A DNA stretch of 64,000 nt from Mycobacterium sp. 852002-10029_SCH5224772 (GTDB lineage: Bacteria > Actinomycetota > Actinomycetes > Mycobacteriales > Mycobacteriaceae). The stretch is taken from the NCBI RefSeq assembly GCF_001667315.1, contig NZ_LZHT01000106.1, positions 124,001 through 188,000 on the forward strand. Reading direction: 5' to 3'. The notes beneath the pieces were generated by a model. That model saw nothing but the letters and a program-made list of their open reading frames with translations. It had not been told where the DNA came from and made no database searches. Below are positions 16,667 through 25,709 of the stretch, piece after piece; positions within the stretch are counted from its first letter, which is position 1, and each line of letters opens with the position of its first letter. Position numbers and translations under genes: made by a program.

Positions 16667-19600
16667 TCAGGAACGGGCGCGCACGGCCTCGATGGCGCGG
16701 TAGATCCGCTGCTCGCTGACCGGGCGTGGCGTGCCGAGCTGTTGGGCCCACAGGCTCACCCTGAGTTCCTCGATCTGCCGGGCGATATCGTGGACGTCGG
16801 CGACCGTCTTCACCGCGGGTGGCAGCCCCCCGAGCAGTTCGTCGTAGGCGTCCTGCACGGCGTGCACGCGATCCATCCGCTCCCGGTCGGCCTGAGCGCC
16901 GTGCGCCAGCCCGTCCAGGCGGCGACGGATCGCGAGCAGGTAGCGGGTGAGATCGGCGAGGTGCGCGCGCCCAGTGGCGGTGACGAAGCCGGGTGGCATG
17001 AGCCGGTCCAGCTGGGCGCGCACATCGGCGATCGCGTCGGCCTGCGCCGGCGACGGCGTGGCAGGCAACAGCAGCTGCACCTCCTGGGCGGCGGCCAGCA
17101 CATTTTCGACCCGGCCCACGATGTCGATGGTGGTGGGCGCCAAGGCTTTTCCCAGCCGCTCCTGCAGCGCCACGAACTCGCCTCGTGTCCACACCGGCGC
17201 TGGTATCAGCGCGTCGGCCGCGGCGTCGGCGCAGTCCTCCAGCAGCGCGGACAGGTCACCGTCCGGGTTGGCGCCCAGTGTCAGGCGGGTGCGTGGATCA
17301 AGTTGACGCCCAATAGCTTTCACCGGCGACGCGACACCGAGGCGCACCAGTCGCCGGATCCCACGTCCCATCGCGCGGTTTTGTTCGTCCGAGGTTGCGA
17401 ACACGCGTAGGTCGACGGCGCCGCCGGTGTCGACGAAGGCGGGAAAGCCCCGCACGGTTCGTCCCTCGACCGCGCGTTCGATGACGCGCGGCAGTTGGTC
17501 GAGGTCGTCGGGCCAGCCGCGCAATCCCGCGCGTTCCAGCTCGCCCGCGACCGCGTGGGCGACCGCTTGGCGGGCCGGCGTCGTGAGTCGTTCCTGCAGT
17601 ACCCGCAGATCCTTGCCGCGGGCAACCTCGTCACCGTCGGCGGACTCCACCGCGAACGTCACCCGCAGGTGCGCCGGCAACTTGGCCAGATCGAACGCGT
17701 CGACGGGCACCAAAACGCCGGTGCGACGGCGCAGTTCGCGCTGCAACGCCGGCAGCAACGGCTCGCCGGCCGGGTCGATCGCGGCCAACACCGCGCGGGC
17801 CGCGTCGGGGACGGGAACGAAGTTGCGGCGCAGGTCTTTCGGCAGTGCGCGGATGAGCGCGGTGACCAGCTCCTCGCGCAGCGCCGGCACCTGCCACGCG
17901 AACTCGTCACCCCCCAGACGCGCGAGCACATCGATCGGTACGTGCACCGTAACCCCGTCGTCGGCGGCACCCGGCTCGAACCGGTAGGTCAGGGGCAGCG
18001 CGGCATCGCCCGTCCGCCAGGTGGTGGGCCGATCGGCGTCGGCAGAAGTCTCGATGGCGCGCAGCAGGTCCGCCCGATTGAAGGTCAGCAGGTCGGGGGT
18101 CTTGTGGCGCTGCCGTTTCCACCACGCATCGAAATGCCGCGCCGAGACCACGTCGGCGGGGATGCGGGCGTCGTAGAGCAGGTAGACGTCGTCGTCGCCG
18201 ACCAACAGATCGCGGCGGCGGGCACGTTCCTCGAGCTCTTCGAGTTCGGCCCGCAGCCGGGCGTTGTCGCGGAAGAAGTGATGACGGGTCTGCCACTCCC
18301 CTTCGACCAGCGCGTGCCGGATGAACAGTTCCCGGGCCACCACCGGCTCGATGCGGGCGTACCCGACGCGGCGGCGCGCCACCAGCGGCAGGCCATACAG
18401 CGTCACCCGCTCGTAGGCCATCACCTCGCCGCGCAGGGCGTCCCAATGCGGCTCGCTGTAGGTGCGCTGCACCAGGTCGCCGGCCACCCGTTCGACGGCC
18501 TCCGGCTGGATCCGCGCGCCCGTCCGCCCGTACAGCCGGCTGGTCTCGACCAGCTCCGCCACGACGACCCAGCGCGGCGGCCGTTTGGCGAGCGCCGAGC
18601 CGGGCGCCAACACGAAGTTCGCGTTACGCGCGCCCAGGTACTCGCGCGTGTCCTCGCGTCGCATGCCCACATGCGACAGCAACCCGGCGAGCAGCGCAGC
18701 GTGTACGCGGGCCGGATCGGCCGGCTCGTCGGATTCGGTGTGTTCAGCGATGCCCAGGTCGCGGGAGATGCTGCGCAGCTGCCCGACCAGGTCCTGCCAC
18801 TCGCGGATGCGCAGATAGTGCAGGAATTCAGAGCGGCATATCCGTCGAAACGCGCTGCCGGATAAGGACTTCCGCTGCTCGCGGAGATAGCGCCACAGGT
18901 TGAGGTACGACATGAAGTCGGAGTGCTCGTCGGTGAAACGGGCATGCTTTTCGCGGGCGGCCTCCTCGCGGTCGCGCGGCCGTTCCCGCGGGTCCGGGAT
19001 GGTGAGCGCCGCGGCCAGCACCAGCGTCTCCCGCACGCACCCTTCGGTCTCGGACTGCAGGATCATCCGGCCCAGCCTCGGGTCGACGGGCAGCCGGGCC
19101 AGGCGGCGGCCGAGTTCGGTGATCGCGCCCTGCGCGTCGAACGCGCCGAGCTCCTGCAGCAGCTGCACGCCGTCACGGATGCTGCGCCGGTCCGGCGGAT
19201 CGAGAAAGGGGAACTCATCGATGTCGCCGAGCCGCAGCGCCGCCATCTGCAGCAGCACGGCAGCGAGGCTGGTCCGCAGGATCTCGGGCTCGGTGTAGCG
19301 CGGCCGGGCCGTGAAGTCCTCCTCGGAGTACAGCCGGATGCACACGCCGGGCGCGACGCGGCCGCATCGGCCGGCCCGCTGCGCGGCCGAGGCCTGTGAG
19401 ATGGGCTCGATCGGCAAACGCTGCACCTTCAAACGGCGGCTGTAGCGTGAAATCCGGGCGTTGCCCGGGTCGATGACGTAACGGATCCCCGGCACGGTCA
19501 ACGACGTCTCGGCGACGTTGGTCGCCAGCACGACCCGGCGCCCGGTGTGCGGCGCGAACACCTTTTGTTGCTCGGCGGTGGGTAGCCGGGCATACAGCGG

Positions 19601-20587
19601 AAGCACCTCGGTGTGTTCGAGACCGGTCAAAGCTTCTGCGGTGTCGCGGATCTCGCGCTCACCCGAGAGGAAGACGAGGACGTCCCCGGGCGGCTCGGCC
19701 TCGAGTTCGGCGACGGCGTCGATGATCGCCTCGATCTCGTCGCGGGTCTCGGTGCGCACGATTTCGTGGTCCGGGTCGTCGGGATCGCCGGAATCCTGTT
19801 GGGACCTCGGCTGCACGGCGACTTCCAGCGGTCGGTAGCGGACCTCGACCGGATAGGTCCGCCCGGACACCTCGATGATCGGCGCGCTCTCGAAGTGCGC
19901 GGCGAAGCGCTGCGGCTCGATGGTCGCCGACGTGATGATCACCTTCAGGTCGGGCCGGCGCGGCAGCAACTCGCGCAGATAGCCGAGCAGGAAATCGATG
20001 TTCAGACTGCGCTCATGGGCCTCGTCGAGGATCAGGGTGTCGTAGCGCAACAGGCGTCGGTCGCGCTGGATCTCGGCGAGCAGGATGCCGTCGGTCATCA
20101 GCTTGATCAGGGTGCGGTCGCTGACCCGGTCGGTGAACCGCACCGTATAGCCCACGGTCTCGCCGAGCGGGCCGCCCAGCTCGTCGGCGATGCGCTGCGC
20201 GACAGTGCGCGCGGCCAGCCGGCGGGGTTGGGTGTGCCCGATGGTGCCGCGGATGCCACGGCCCGCCTCCAGACAGATTTTGGGCAGCTGGGTGGTTTTG
20301 CCCGACCCGGTCTCCCCGGCGATCACCACCACCTGATTCGCGCGGATCGCGTCGGCGATTTCCTGCCGCCGTTCGCTGACCGGCAGGTCCGGATAGGTGA
20401 TCGCCGGGACGGCGGCCCGCCGGGCCGCGACGATCGGCTGCGCCGCCGCGACCTCGTCGGCGAGCCGTCGCAGCTTTTCGGGCGTGGCGGCGCGGAGGTT
20501 CTTCAGGCGTCTGCCGATGCGGGCGGCGTCGCGCAAGGTCAGGCCGTCGAGCTGGTTGCGCAACTGCGCTGCAGACGGTTCGGCCAC
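16667..20587 (-). CDS. hrpA: ATP-dependent RNA helicase HrpA
   Basis: A DEAH-box helicase of about 1306 aa, the full size of HrpA. The Walker A GETGSGKTT is at residues 91-99, DEAHERS follows about 100 residues later, the SAT motif is seen in ITSATIE, and motif VI is QRAGRCGR. After the helicase core come the helicase-associated and OB-fold regions and the large C-terminal domain special to HrpA. It unwinds RNA and in E. coli rescues stalled ribosomes. The start at GTG 20587 gives the N-terminus typical of actinobacterial HrpA; an upstream ATG at 20686 would add 33 unlikely residues. Confidence 0.93.
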   Translation of the reverse strand: MAEPSAAQLRNQLDGLTLRDAARIGRRLKNLRAATPEKLRRLADEVAAAQPIVAARRAAVPAITYPDLPVSERRQEIADAIRANQVVVIAGETGSGKTTQLPKICLEAGRGIRGTIGHTQPRRLAARTVAQRIADELGGPLGETVGYTVRFTDRVSDRTLIKLMTDGILLAEIQRDRRLLRYDTLILDEAHERSLNIDFLLGYLRELLPRRPDLKVIITSATIEPQRFAAHFESAPIIEVSGRTYPVEVRYRPLEVAVQPRSQQDSGDPDDPDHEIVRTETRDEIEAIIDAVAELEAEPPGDVLVFLSGEREIRDTAEALTGLEHTEVLPLYARLPTAEQQKVFAPHTGRRVVLATNVAETSLTVPGIRYVIDPGNARISRYSRRLKVQRLPIEPISQASAAQRAGRCGRVAPGVCIRLYSEEDFTARPRYTEPEILRTSLAAVLLQMAALRLGDIDEFPFLDPPDRRSIRDGVQLLQELGAFDAQGAITELGRRLARLPVDPRLGRMILQSETEGCVRETLVLAAALTIPDPRERPRDREEAAREKHARFTDEHSDFMSYLNLWRYLREQRKSLSGSAFRRICRSEFLHYLRIREWQDLVGQLRSISRDLGIAEHTESDEPADPARVHAALLAGLLSHVGMRREDTREYLGARNANFVLAPGSALAKRPPRWVVVAELVETSRLYGRTGARIQPEAVERVAGDLVQRTYSEPHWDALRGEVMAYERVTLYGLPLVARRRVGYARIEPVVARELFIRHALVEGEWQTRHHFFRDNARLRAELEELEERARRRDLLVGDDDVYLLYDARIPADVVSARHFDAWWKRQRHKTPDLLTFNRADLLRAIETSADADRPTTWRTGDAALPLTYRFEPGAADDGVTVHVPIDVLARLGGDEFAWQVPALREELVTALIRALPKDLRRNFVPVPDAARAVLAAIDPAGEPLLPALQRELRRRTGVLVPVDAFDLAKLPAHLRVTFAVESADGDEVARGKDLRVLQERLTTPARQAVAHAVAGELERAGLRGWPDDLDQLPRVIERAVEGRTVRGFPAFVDTGGAVDLRVFATSDEQNRAMGRGIRRLVRLGVASPVKAIGRQLDPRTRLTLGANPDGDLSALLEDCADAAADALIPAPVWTRGEFVALQERLGKALAPTTIDIVGRVENVLAAAQEVQLLLPATPSPAQADAIADVRAQLDRLMPPGFVTATGRAHLADLTRYLLAIRRRLDGLAHGAQADRERMDRVHAVQDAYDELLGGLPPAVKTVADVHDIARQIEELRVSLWAQQLGTPRPVSEQRIYRAIEAVRARS

Positions 20588-20725
20588 CCCGCACAGAATA
20601 GGCACCCCCGCGGGCAGCGCCTCACGCACCGAGGCGACCAGCACGATTGACGACAGCCGAATCCGGGTATGACCCGGCGAACGCATCGAATGGGATGTGC
20701 GCTTGTGCGGGGGACGTGATCGGCG

Positions 20726-21748
20726 ATGGTCGGTTGGCTAGACGAGCTGCAGCGACGGAATCGAACCGTCGGCGTGATCGTCGCCGTCGTCTACAAATAC
20801 AACGACGATCAAGGCGGTTACCTCGCTGCCCTGATTACCTACTACGCACTGGTGTCGCTGTTTCCGCTGCTGTTGCTGTTGACCACGGGACTGGGAGTGG
20901 TGCTGGCCGGCCGGCCCGATCTGCAGGCGCAGGTGCTGCGCAGCACGCTGAGCCAGTTCCCGGTGCTCGGCGACCAACTGCATCACCCGGAGGGACTCAG
21001 CGGAGGGACGGTGGGCGTGATCGTGGGCCTGCTGGGAGCCCTCTACGGCGGCCTCGGTGTGGGGCAGGCATTGCAGAACGCGATGGATTCGGTGTGGGCG
21101 GTGCCGAAGCACAAGCGCCCCAACCCGATTCGGTCTCGTCTGCGCAGCTTGCTGTTGCTGTTGGTGCTCGGCTCGGCGGCCCTCGCGGCCACCGTATTGG
21201 CGGCGGCCGGTCACGCTACCGGGGGTCTCGGCATTTTTGGCACGATCGGCCTCGCGCTTGCCGCTATGGCGATCAATGCGTTGATCTGCCTGGTGGCTTT
21301 TCGCGTGACGACGGCGCGAGCGCTGACGTATCGGCAGGTGTTGCCCGGGGCGGTTGCCGCGGCCTTCATTTGGCAAATGCTGCAGTGGTTCGGCGCCGGC
21401 TATGTCGCGCACACCGTGAAGCGGGCCAGCGCCACCAACAGCGTGTTCGCACTGGTGTTGGGGGTGTTGGCCTTTCTGTTCCTCGCGTCGGTGGCCCTGG
21501 TGATGTGCGCCGAGGTCAACGTGGTCTTGGTGGAAAAGCTGTACCCGCGCGCATTGCTCAGCGCGTTCAGCGACGACGCGGACCTCACGCCGGCCGACCG
21601 CAAGACCTACACCAAGAAGGTCAAGGCCGAACGCGTCAAGGCCTTCGAACGTGTCAGCGTGCGCTTCGATGACGTCAGGCGGTTGCCCACGAAAGCCGTT
21701 GGGCGTCTTGAAGGTCTCGACGACTCACGCCCCTCCCGCACACCATGA
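20726..21748 (+). CDS. YihY/BrkB-family membrane protein
   Basis: A 340-aa inner-membrane protein. It begins with a short cytoplasmic helix, then YLAALITYYALVSLFPLLLLL, the hallmark first helix of the YihY/virulence factor BrkB family, and has five or six membrane segments in all. The KHKRPNPIRSRLRS loop is basic, so cytoplasmic. A charged soluble C-terminal tail follows (about residues 270-340). The family was once called ribonuclease BN by mistake; its real role is unknown, possibly transport. It is divergent from hrpA. Confidence 0.87.
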   Translation: MVGWLDELQRRNRTVGVIVAVVYKYNDDQGGYLAALITYYALVSLFPLLLLLTTGLGVVLAGRPDLQAQVLRSTLSQFPVLGDQLHHPEGLSGGTVGVIVGLLGALYGGLGVGQALQNAMDSVWAVPKHKRPNPIRSRLRSLLLLLVLGSAALAATVLAAAGHATGGLGIFGTIGLALAAMAINALICLVAFRVTTARALTYRQVLPGAVAAAFIWQMLQWFGAGYVAHTVKRASATNSVFALVLGVLAFLFLASVALVMCAEVNVVLVEKLYPRALLSAFSDDADLTPADRKTYTKKVKAERVKAFERVSVRFDDVRRLPTKAVGRLEGLDDSRPSRTP

Positions 21749-21807
21749 GGACGGTTTACCTCCGGCTTATGGCCAAACCGTTGTGTGCGGCGCAATAGTC
21801 TGCACCC

Positions 21808-22581
21808 ATGAGTCTGGTCACCTATGAGCTGCACGATCACGTTGCCACCATCACTCTGAATCGCCCCGAGGCGCGCAACGCCATCAACGGCGCGCTTCGC
21901 CAGGACCTCAACGCGGCCTGGGATCGTTTCCGCGACGACCTGGACGCCTGGGTCGGGATCCTGACCGCCAATGGCAGTGTGTTCTGCGCCGGCGGCGATC
22001 TCAAGGACGGCGAAGGCTCGGTCGGTACCTTCGGCGGCACCTTCTGGGAGAAACCGACGATCAACTCTTTCGAGTCAGGGATGGAACTGTTCAAGCCGAC
22101 CATCGCCGCCGTGCACGGCCCCTGCATCGGATACGGCGTGACCGGGGTGTTGTTCTGTGACTTCGTCATCGCCAGCACCGAGGCCACATTCTGTTTCCCC
22201 GAAGTCTCTATCGGGGTGCCCACCATCGTCGGGGCGATCCGGCTGCCGCAGCGGGTGGGCTGGGCCAACGCCATGGAATTGCTGTTGACGGGCAAGCCGA
22301 TGAGCGCCGAGCGGGCCAAAGAGGTCGGCCTGGTCTGGAAGCTCGTCGAGCCCGACCAACTGCAGGCCGAAGCGCAGGCCTGGGCCCGTACGCTCACCGA
22401 GGCCGCTCCGTTGGCTCAGCGGGCGACAAAGGAGGTGGCCTGGCGGACCGCGGACATGGGCTGGATCGAGTCGGTGCGCTTCGGCGAGACCATGCGCAAG
22501 GTGGCGGGCGCGACCGAAGACGTGGCCGAGGGTATCCGGGCGTGGGGCGAGAAGCGTAAGCCGCAGTGGCGTGGCCGCTGA
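21808..22581 (+). CDS. Enoyl-CoA hydratase/isomerase family protein
   Basis: A 257-aa crotonase-fold protein. The oxyanion-hole segments are NGSVFCAGGDLKD and AVHGPCIGYGVTGVLFCDFVIA, and a Glu lies in FCFPEVSIG at the position of a catalytic residue; the second catalytic Glu is not in the usual GAGGTQRL context (here VGAIRLPQRVG), so hydratase activity is not assured. A role in fatty-acid or sterol side-chain oxidation is likely. A TAGTCT box ends 6 bases before the ATG, suggesting a leaderless message. It stands between a membrane protein gene and a cutinase gene. Confidence 0.87.
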   Translation: MSLVTYELHDHVATITLNRPEARNAINGALRQDLNAAWDRFRDDLDAWVGILTANGSVFCAGGDLKDGEGSVGTFGGTFWEKPTINSFESGMELFKPTIAAVHGPCIGYGVTGVLFCDFVIASTEATFCFPEVSIGVPTIVGAIRLPQRVGWANAMELLLTGKPMSAERAKEVGLVWKLVEPDQLQAEAQAWARTLTEAAPLAQRATKEVAWRTADMGWIESVRFGETMRKVAGATEDVAEGIRAWGEKRKPQWRGR

Positions 22582-22648
22582 CGTGTCACGCACGACGCAG
22601 AACCGGCCACCGCCACCGTCGTGGCCGAGCATGTGTCAGGATTCGGGG

Positions 22649-23311
22649 ATGAATGCACGCAGACTTGCTCGCTTCGTTGGTATCTCGGTCGTGACGGCGT
22701 GGGCACTGCTCAGTGCACCCATCGGTGCTCCTACCGCCGCCGCCGATCCATGCTCGGACGTCTCGGTGGTCTTCGCACGCGGCACCCACCAGGAGCCCGG
22801 CCTCGGCAACATCGGCCAGGCTTTCGTCGACTCACTCACGTCGCAGCTCGGCGGACGATCCGTCGACGTCTATGCCGTCAACTATCCGGCCAACGACGAC
22901 TACCACAACAGCGCGAACGCCGGCGCCAATGACGCGGCCGCCCACATCCAGGACACCGTAGCCAGCTGCCCGAACTCGCGGATCGTGCTCGGTGGGTACT
23001 CGCAGGGCTCGACGGTGATCGATCTGGCCACCAACTCGTTGCCCGCCTCGGCGGCCGACCATGTCTCCGCCGTCGCCCTGTTCGGCGAGCCATCCAGCGG
23101 CTTCTCCACCATGCTGTGGGGCGGCCAACCGCTCCCGACGATCAACGCGGCCTACGGCGCCAAGACCATCAGCCTCTGCGCCCCCGACGACCCGATCTGC
23201 TCGGGCGGCGGCAACATCATGGCGCACGTCTCCTACATTGACGCCGGGATGACCGCCCAGGCCGCGACGTTCGCGGCCGACAAGATCAACCAAGCTGCGC
23301 CACGCGCCTGA
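22649..23311 (+). CDS. Secreted cutinase-family esterase
   Basis: A 220-aa protein with a Sec signal peptide ending near TAAA-DP and a cutinase domain. The nucleophile is Ser118 in GGYSQGS; the catalytic Asp (DDPIC, about residue 181) and His193 (AHVSY) are present, and four Cys allow the two conserved disulphides. Mycobacterial cutinase-like proteins hydrolyse esters, lipids or phospholipids outside the cell. The start at 22649 has only a moderate ribosome site (AGGATTCGGGG). A second cutinase gene lies at 40283. Confidence 0.9.
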   Translation: MNARRLARFVGISVVTAWALLSAPIGAPTAAADPCSDVSVVFARGTHQEPGLGNIGQAFVDSLTSQLGGRSVDVYAVNYPANDDYHNSANAGANDAAAHIQDTVASCPNSRIVLGGYSQGSTVIDLATNSLPASAADHVSAVALFGEPSSGFSTMLWGGQPLPTINAAYGAKTISLCAPDDPICSGGGNIMAHVSYIDAGMTAQAATFAADKINQAAPRA

Positions 23312-23431
23312 ACCCTGACCGGCCCGCCGCCGGCCATCCCTGATCTGTTGATCCCGCGCGCACGTCGGGCGCGGTTCAAACCCATCGATTTGGGGTAGGT
23401 GGTCTGCCACCACCTGGAGAGGGACGGCATC

Positions 23432-24448
23432 ATGCGAGGAGCGGTCATTTACGGCGCCGGCGATGTCCGATTCGAGGACATTCCGGATCCCGAGATCGTC
23501 GCCCCCACCGACGCGATCATCCGCACCACCGCCACGTGCGTATGCGGTTCGGACCTGTGGGATTACCGCGGCATCAATCCCGTTCCCAAGCCCAAGCCGT
23601 TCGGTCACGAATACTGCGGTGTCGTCGAAGCCGTTGGCAGCGAGGTCACCTCGGTCAAGCCCGGCCAGTTCGTCATCGGATCCTTTTTCGCATCCGACGG
23701 CATCTGTCCCAACTGCCGCAACGGAATTCAGACCTCGTGCGTGAACGGGGTGCTGATGAGCGGCTGCCAAGCGGAGTTGGTGCGCATCCCGATGGCAGAC
23801 GGCAGCCTGGTCGCACTGCCCGACCAACCCGACCAGGAATCGATTCCGGACCTACTGACCCTGTCGGACGTGATGGGCACCGGGTGGTTCGCCGCCGAAG
23901 CGGCCAATGTCGCTCCCGGCATGACGGTGGCCGTCGTGGGTGACGGTGCGGTGGGACTGTGCGCGGTGCTGGCCGCTCGCGAAAAGGGCGCCGAACGGAT
24001 CATCGCGATGAGCCGCCACGAGCCCCGGCAAAAGCTGGCGCGCGAGTTCGGCGCCACCGACATCGTCACCGAACGCGGCGACGACGGCGTCGCCGTCATC
24101 AAGGACATCACCGACGGCGTCGGCGCCGCCGCCGTGCTGGAGTGCGTGGGCACCGGGCAATCCATGCAACAAGCCATCCAATCCGCCCGCCCCGGCGCCT
24201 TCGTCGGGTTCGTGGGTGTCCCCCACGATGTCAGCATCACCGGCGAGCAACTCTTCAGAACCCAGGTCGGGCTCCGCGGTGGTCCCGCCCCGGTTCGGCA
24301 CTTCCTGCCCGCACTGATCGAGTCGGTGCTCGACGGACGGATCAAACCGGGCAAGGTGTTCGACCTGCACCTGCCCCTCGAACACGTCGCCGAGGCCTAC
24401 CGGGCCATGGATGAGCGGCGCGCCATCAAGGCCTTCCTGCGGCCCTGA
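23432..24448 (+). CDS. Zinc-dependent alcohol dehydrogenase family protein
   Basis: A 338-aa medium-chain dehydrogenase. The catalytic zinc site is CVCGSDLWDYRG with GHEYCGVVE, the structural zinc cluster is partly present (GICPNCRNGIQTSC), and the Rossmann motif is VVGDGAVGLCAVLAA. It probably oxidises an alcohol or reduces an aldehyde with NAD(P). The ATG at 23432 follows GGAGAGGGACGG at good spacing. A small GGTGGT/ACCACC hairpin lies in the leader. No pathway partner is adjacent. Confidence 0.9.
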   Translation: MRGAVIYGAGDVRFEDIPDPEIVAPTDAIIRTTATCVCGSDLWDYRGINPVPKPKPFGHEYCGVVEAVGSEVTSVKPGQFVIGSFFASDGICPNCRNGIQTSCVNGVLMSGCQAELVRIPMADGSLVALPDQPDQESIPDLLTLSDVMGTGWFAAEAANVAPGMTVAVVGDGAVGLCAVLAAREKGAERIIAMSRHEPRQKLAREFGATDIVTERGDDGVAVIKDITDGVGAAAVLECVGTGQSMQQAIQSARPGAFVGFVGVPHDVSITGEQLFRTQVGLRGGPAPVRHFLPALIESVLDGRIKPGKVFDLHLPLEHVAEAYRAMDERRAIKAFLRP

Positions 24449-24493
24449 CCGGGCCTCGGCGGCCGCGGTCGTACATCGGCTACGGTCGACGGT

Positions 24494-24748
24494 ATGTCCA
24501 AAGCGTCCGGTAACGACCTCATCGACGACGTCACCCCTGGCGACATCATCGCCGTTGACCGCGGCTCCGGTGCACGGCCCTACAAAGTCGTGTTCAAAGA
24601 CCCCACCGACGCGGGATATCTCGTCACGCTGGAAAGCGACGGCGGGGAGACCTTCCAACTCGACCTGGCCGCCGGCACCGCGGTGCAGAGGTCTCTCGAG
24701 GCGAAGTGGGAGTCGGCGCAAAGCCCCACCCCGCACTCGGACAATTGA
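24494..24748 (+). CDS. Small conserved hypothetical protein, 84 aa
   Basis: An 84-aa soluble protein. It has a compact beta-rich pattern: VTPGDIIAVDRGSG, PYKVVFKD, GYLVTLESDGGETFQLDL, then a short tail. This looks like a small SH3-like or translation-protein-like barrel, but no family is assigned. A TACGGT box ends 7 bases before the ATG, so the transcript may be leaderless. It converges on the MOSC gene with 18 bases between stops. Confidence 0.65.
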   Translation: MSKASGNDLIDDVTPGDIIAVDRGSGARPYKVVFKDPTDAGYLVTLESDGGETFQLDLAAGTAVQRSLEAKWESAQSPTPHSDN

Positions 24749-24766
24749 GGACGCCGGCGACCTCGA

Positions 24767-25612
24767 CTAGGTCGCGATACTGACCGGATCCCCCACGCGG
24801 ATAACGCCTTTGGTCACCACCGCGAGGTAGGCCCCCGCGCACGGCTGAGCTGCGTGACCGCCTGTCTTCAGACGGTTTTCGACCGCGGGTATGCGTAGCG
24901 CTTGAGGAGCCCGCGGCAGCGGGCCGTGCTCCAGGGTGGGAACCACACACCGCGACGTGGCCGTCAGCACGCGCAACCGCGCCTCCCCGACGGTGATCTC
25001 GCTTCCCACCCAGTCGTTTTCGGCGTACGGCGGGAAGCCCGGCGGCGTCGCGATCACCAGATTCGGCCGGTAGCGCAGCGCCTCCACACCGATGTGCTCG
25101 AGGGTTGCCGTCGTGATCGCATGCAGTGGAGCTTCGTCGGTGAACGAGTCGCCCGGGGTGGCCTGCGCGATCCGCAGAATGCGGCCGTCGACCTCGGCAT
25201 CGAGACCGAGTTCGAGCAACTTCTCCGGATCGGGCCGAACCAGCGTTGCCCCGTCGGGGCGCTGCGCCACGAGTTGGACCTGTCGTCCGGTGAGCCGGGA
25301 GATCAGCTCGTCGACACCGGGGTCATCGAAGGCCACCTTCGTCCCATCAGGCAACCTGATGCTCACGCCGTCGGCGTCCGCGTGGGCCGTGCACGTCAAC
25401 AGATCACGCCAAAGCCGTGGATTCTTCGCGCTGGCCACATGTCCGGTTTCGCCGTCCACGAGTGCCAGCCGCCGGTCGCCCTCGGCGCCGCCCTCGTCGA
25501 CCGACAGGGCATCCAATGTTTCGCCGAGCATCGACTTCACCGGGTAACGGAGCAACGCCTTCACCCGCATCCGCACGGCACCGGGGCCGTTGCCGGCCGT
25601 CGACTCGTCCAT
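24767..25612 (-). CDS. MOSC-domain protein
   Basis: A protein of about 281 aa with an N-terminal MOSC beta-barrel domain (VKALLRYPVKSMLGETLD) and a C-terminal MOSC domain containing YRPNLVI and the conserved Cys in TATSRCVVPT, then a typical final strand IRVGDPV. MOSC proteins carry sulphur from a cysteine or bind the molybdenum cofactor, as in mARC enzymes that reduce N-hydroxylated compounds. The start is uncertain: ATG at 25612 has AAGGTG just upstream; ATG at 25624 and GTG at 25642 are alternatives. Confidence 0.85.
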   Translation of the reverse strand: MDESTAGNGPGAVRMRVKALLRYPVKSMLGETLDALSVDEGGAEGDRRLALVDGETGHVASAKNPRLWRDLLTCTAHADADGVSIRLPDGTKVAFDDPGVDELISRLTGRQVQLVAQRPDGATLVRPDPEKLLELGLDAEVDGRILRIAQATPGDSFTDEAPLHAITTATLEHIGVEALRYRPNLVIATPPGFPPYAENDWVGSEITVGEARLRVLTATSRCVVPTLEHGPLPRAPQALRIPAVENRLKTGGHAAQPCAGAYLAVVTKGVIRVGDPVSIAT

Positions 25613-25709
25613 AGGCACCTTCATTCGAGCGTCACTGACCACTGTGCCCGAAACCGCAGCGTGTCACCACTGATCGGACGGGCGTCGCGGTAACGAGACT
25701 GCCTGAGGG

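Noticed and set aside
17495..20650. Long plus-strand frames opposite hrpA
   Set aside because: HrpA motifs are clear on the minus strand; the plus frames are compositional shadows.
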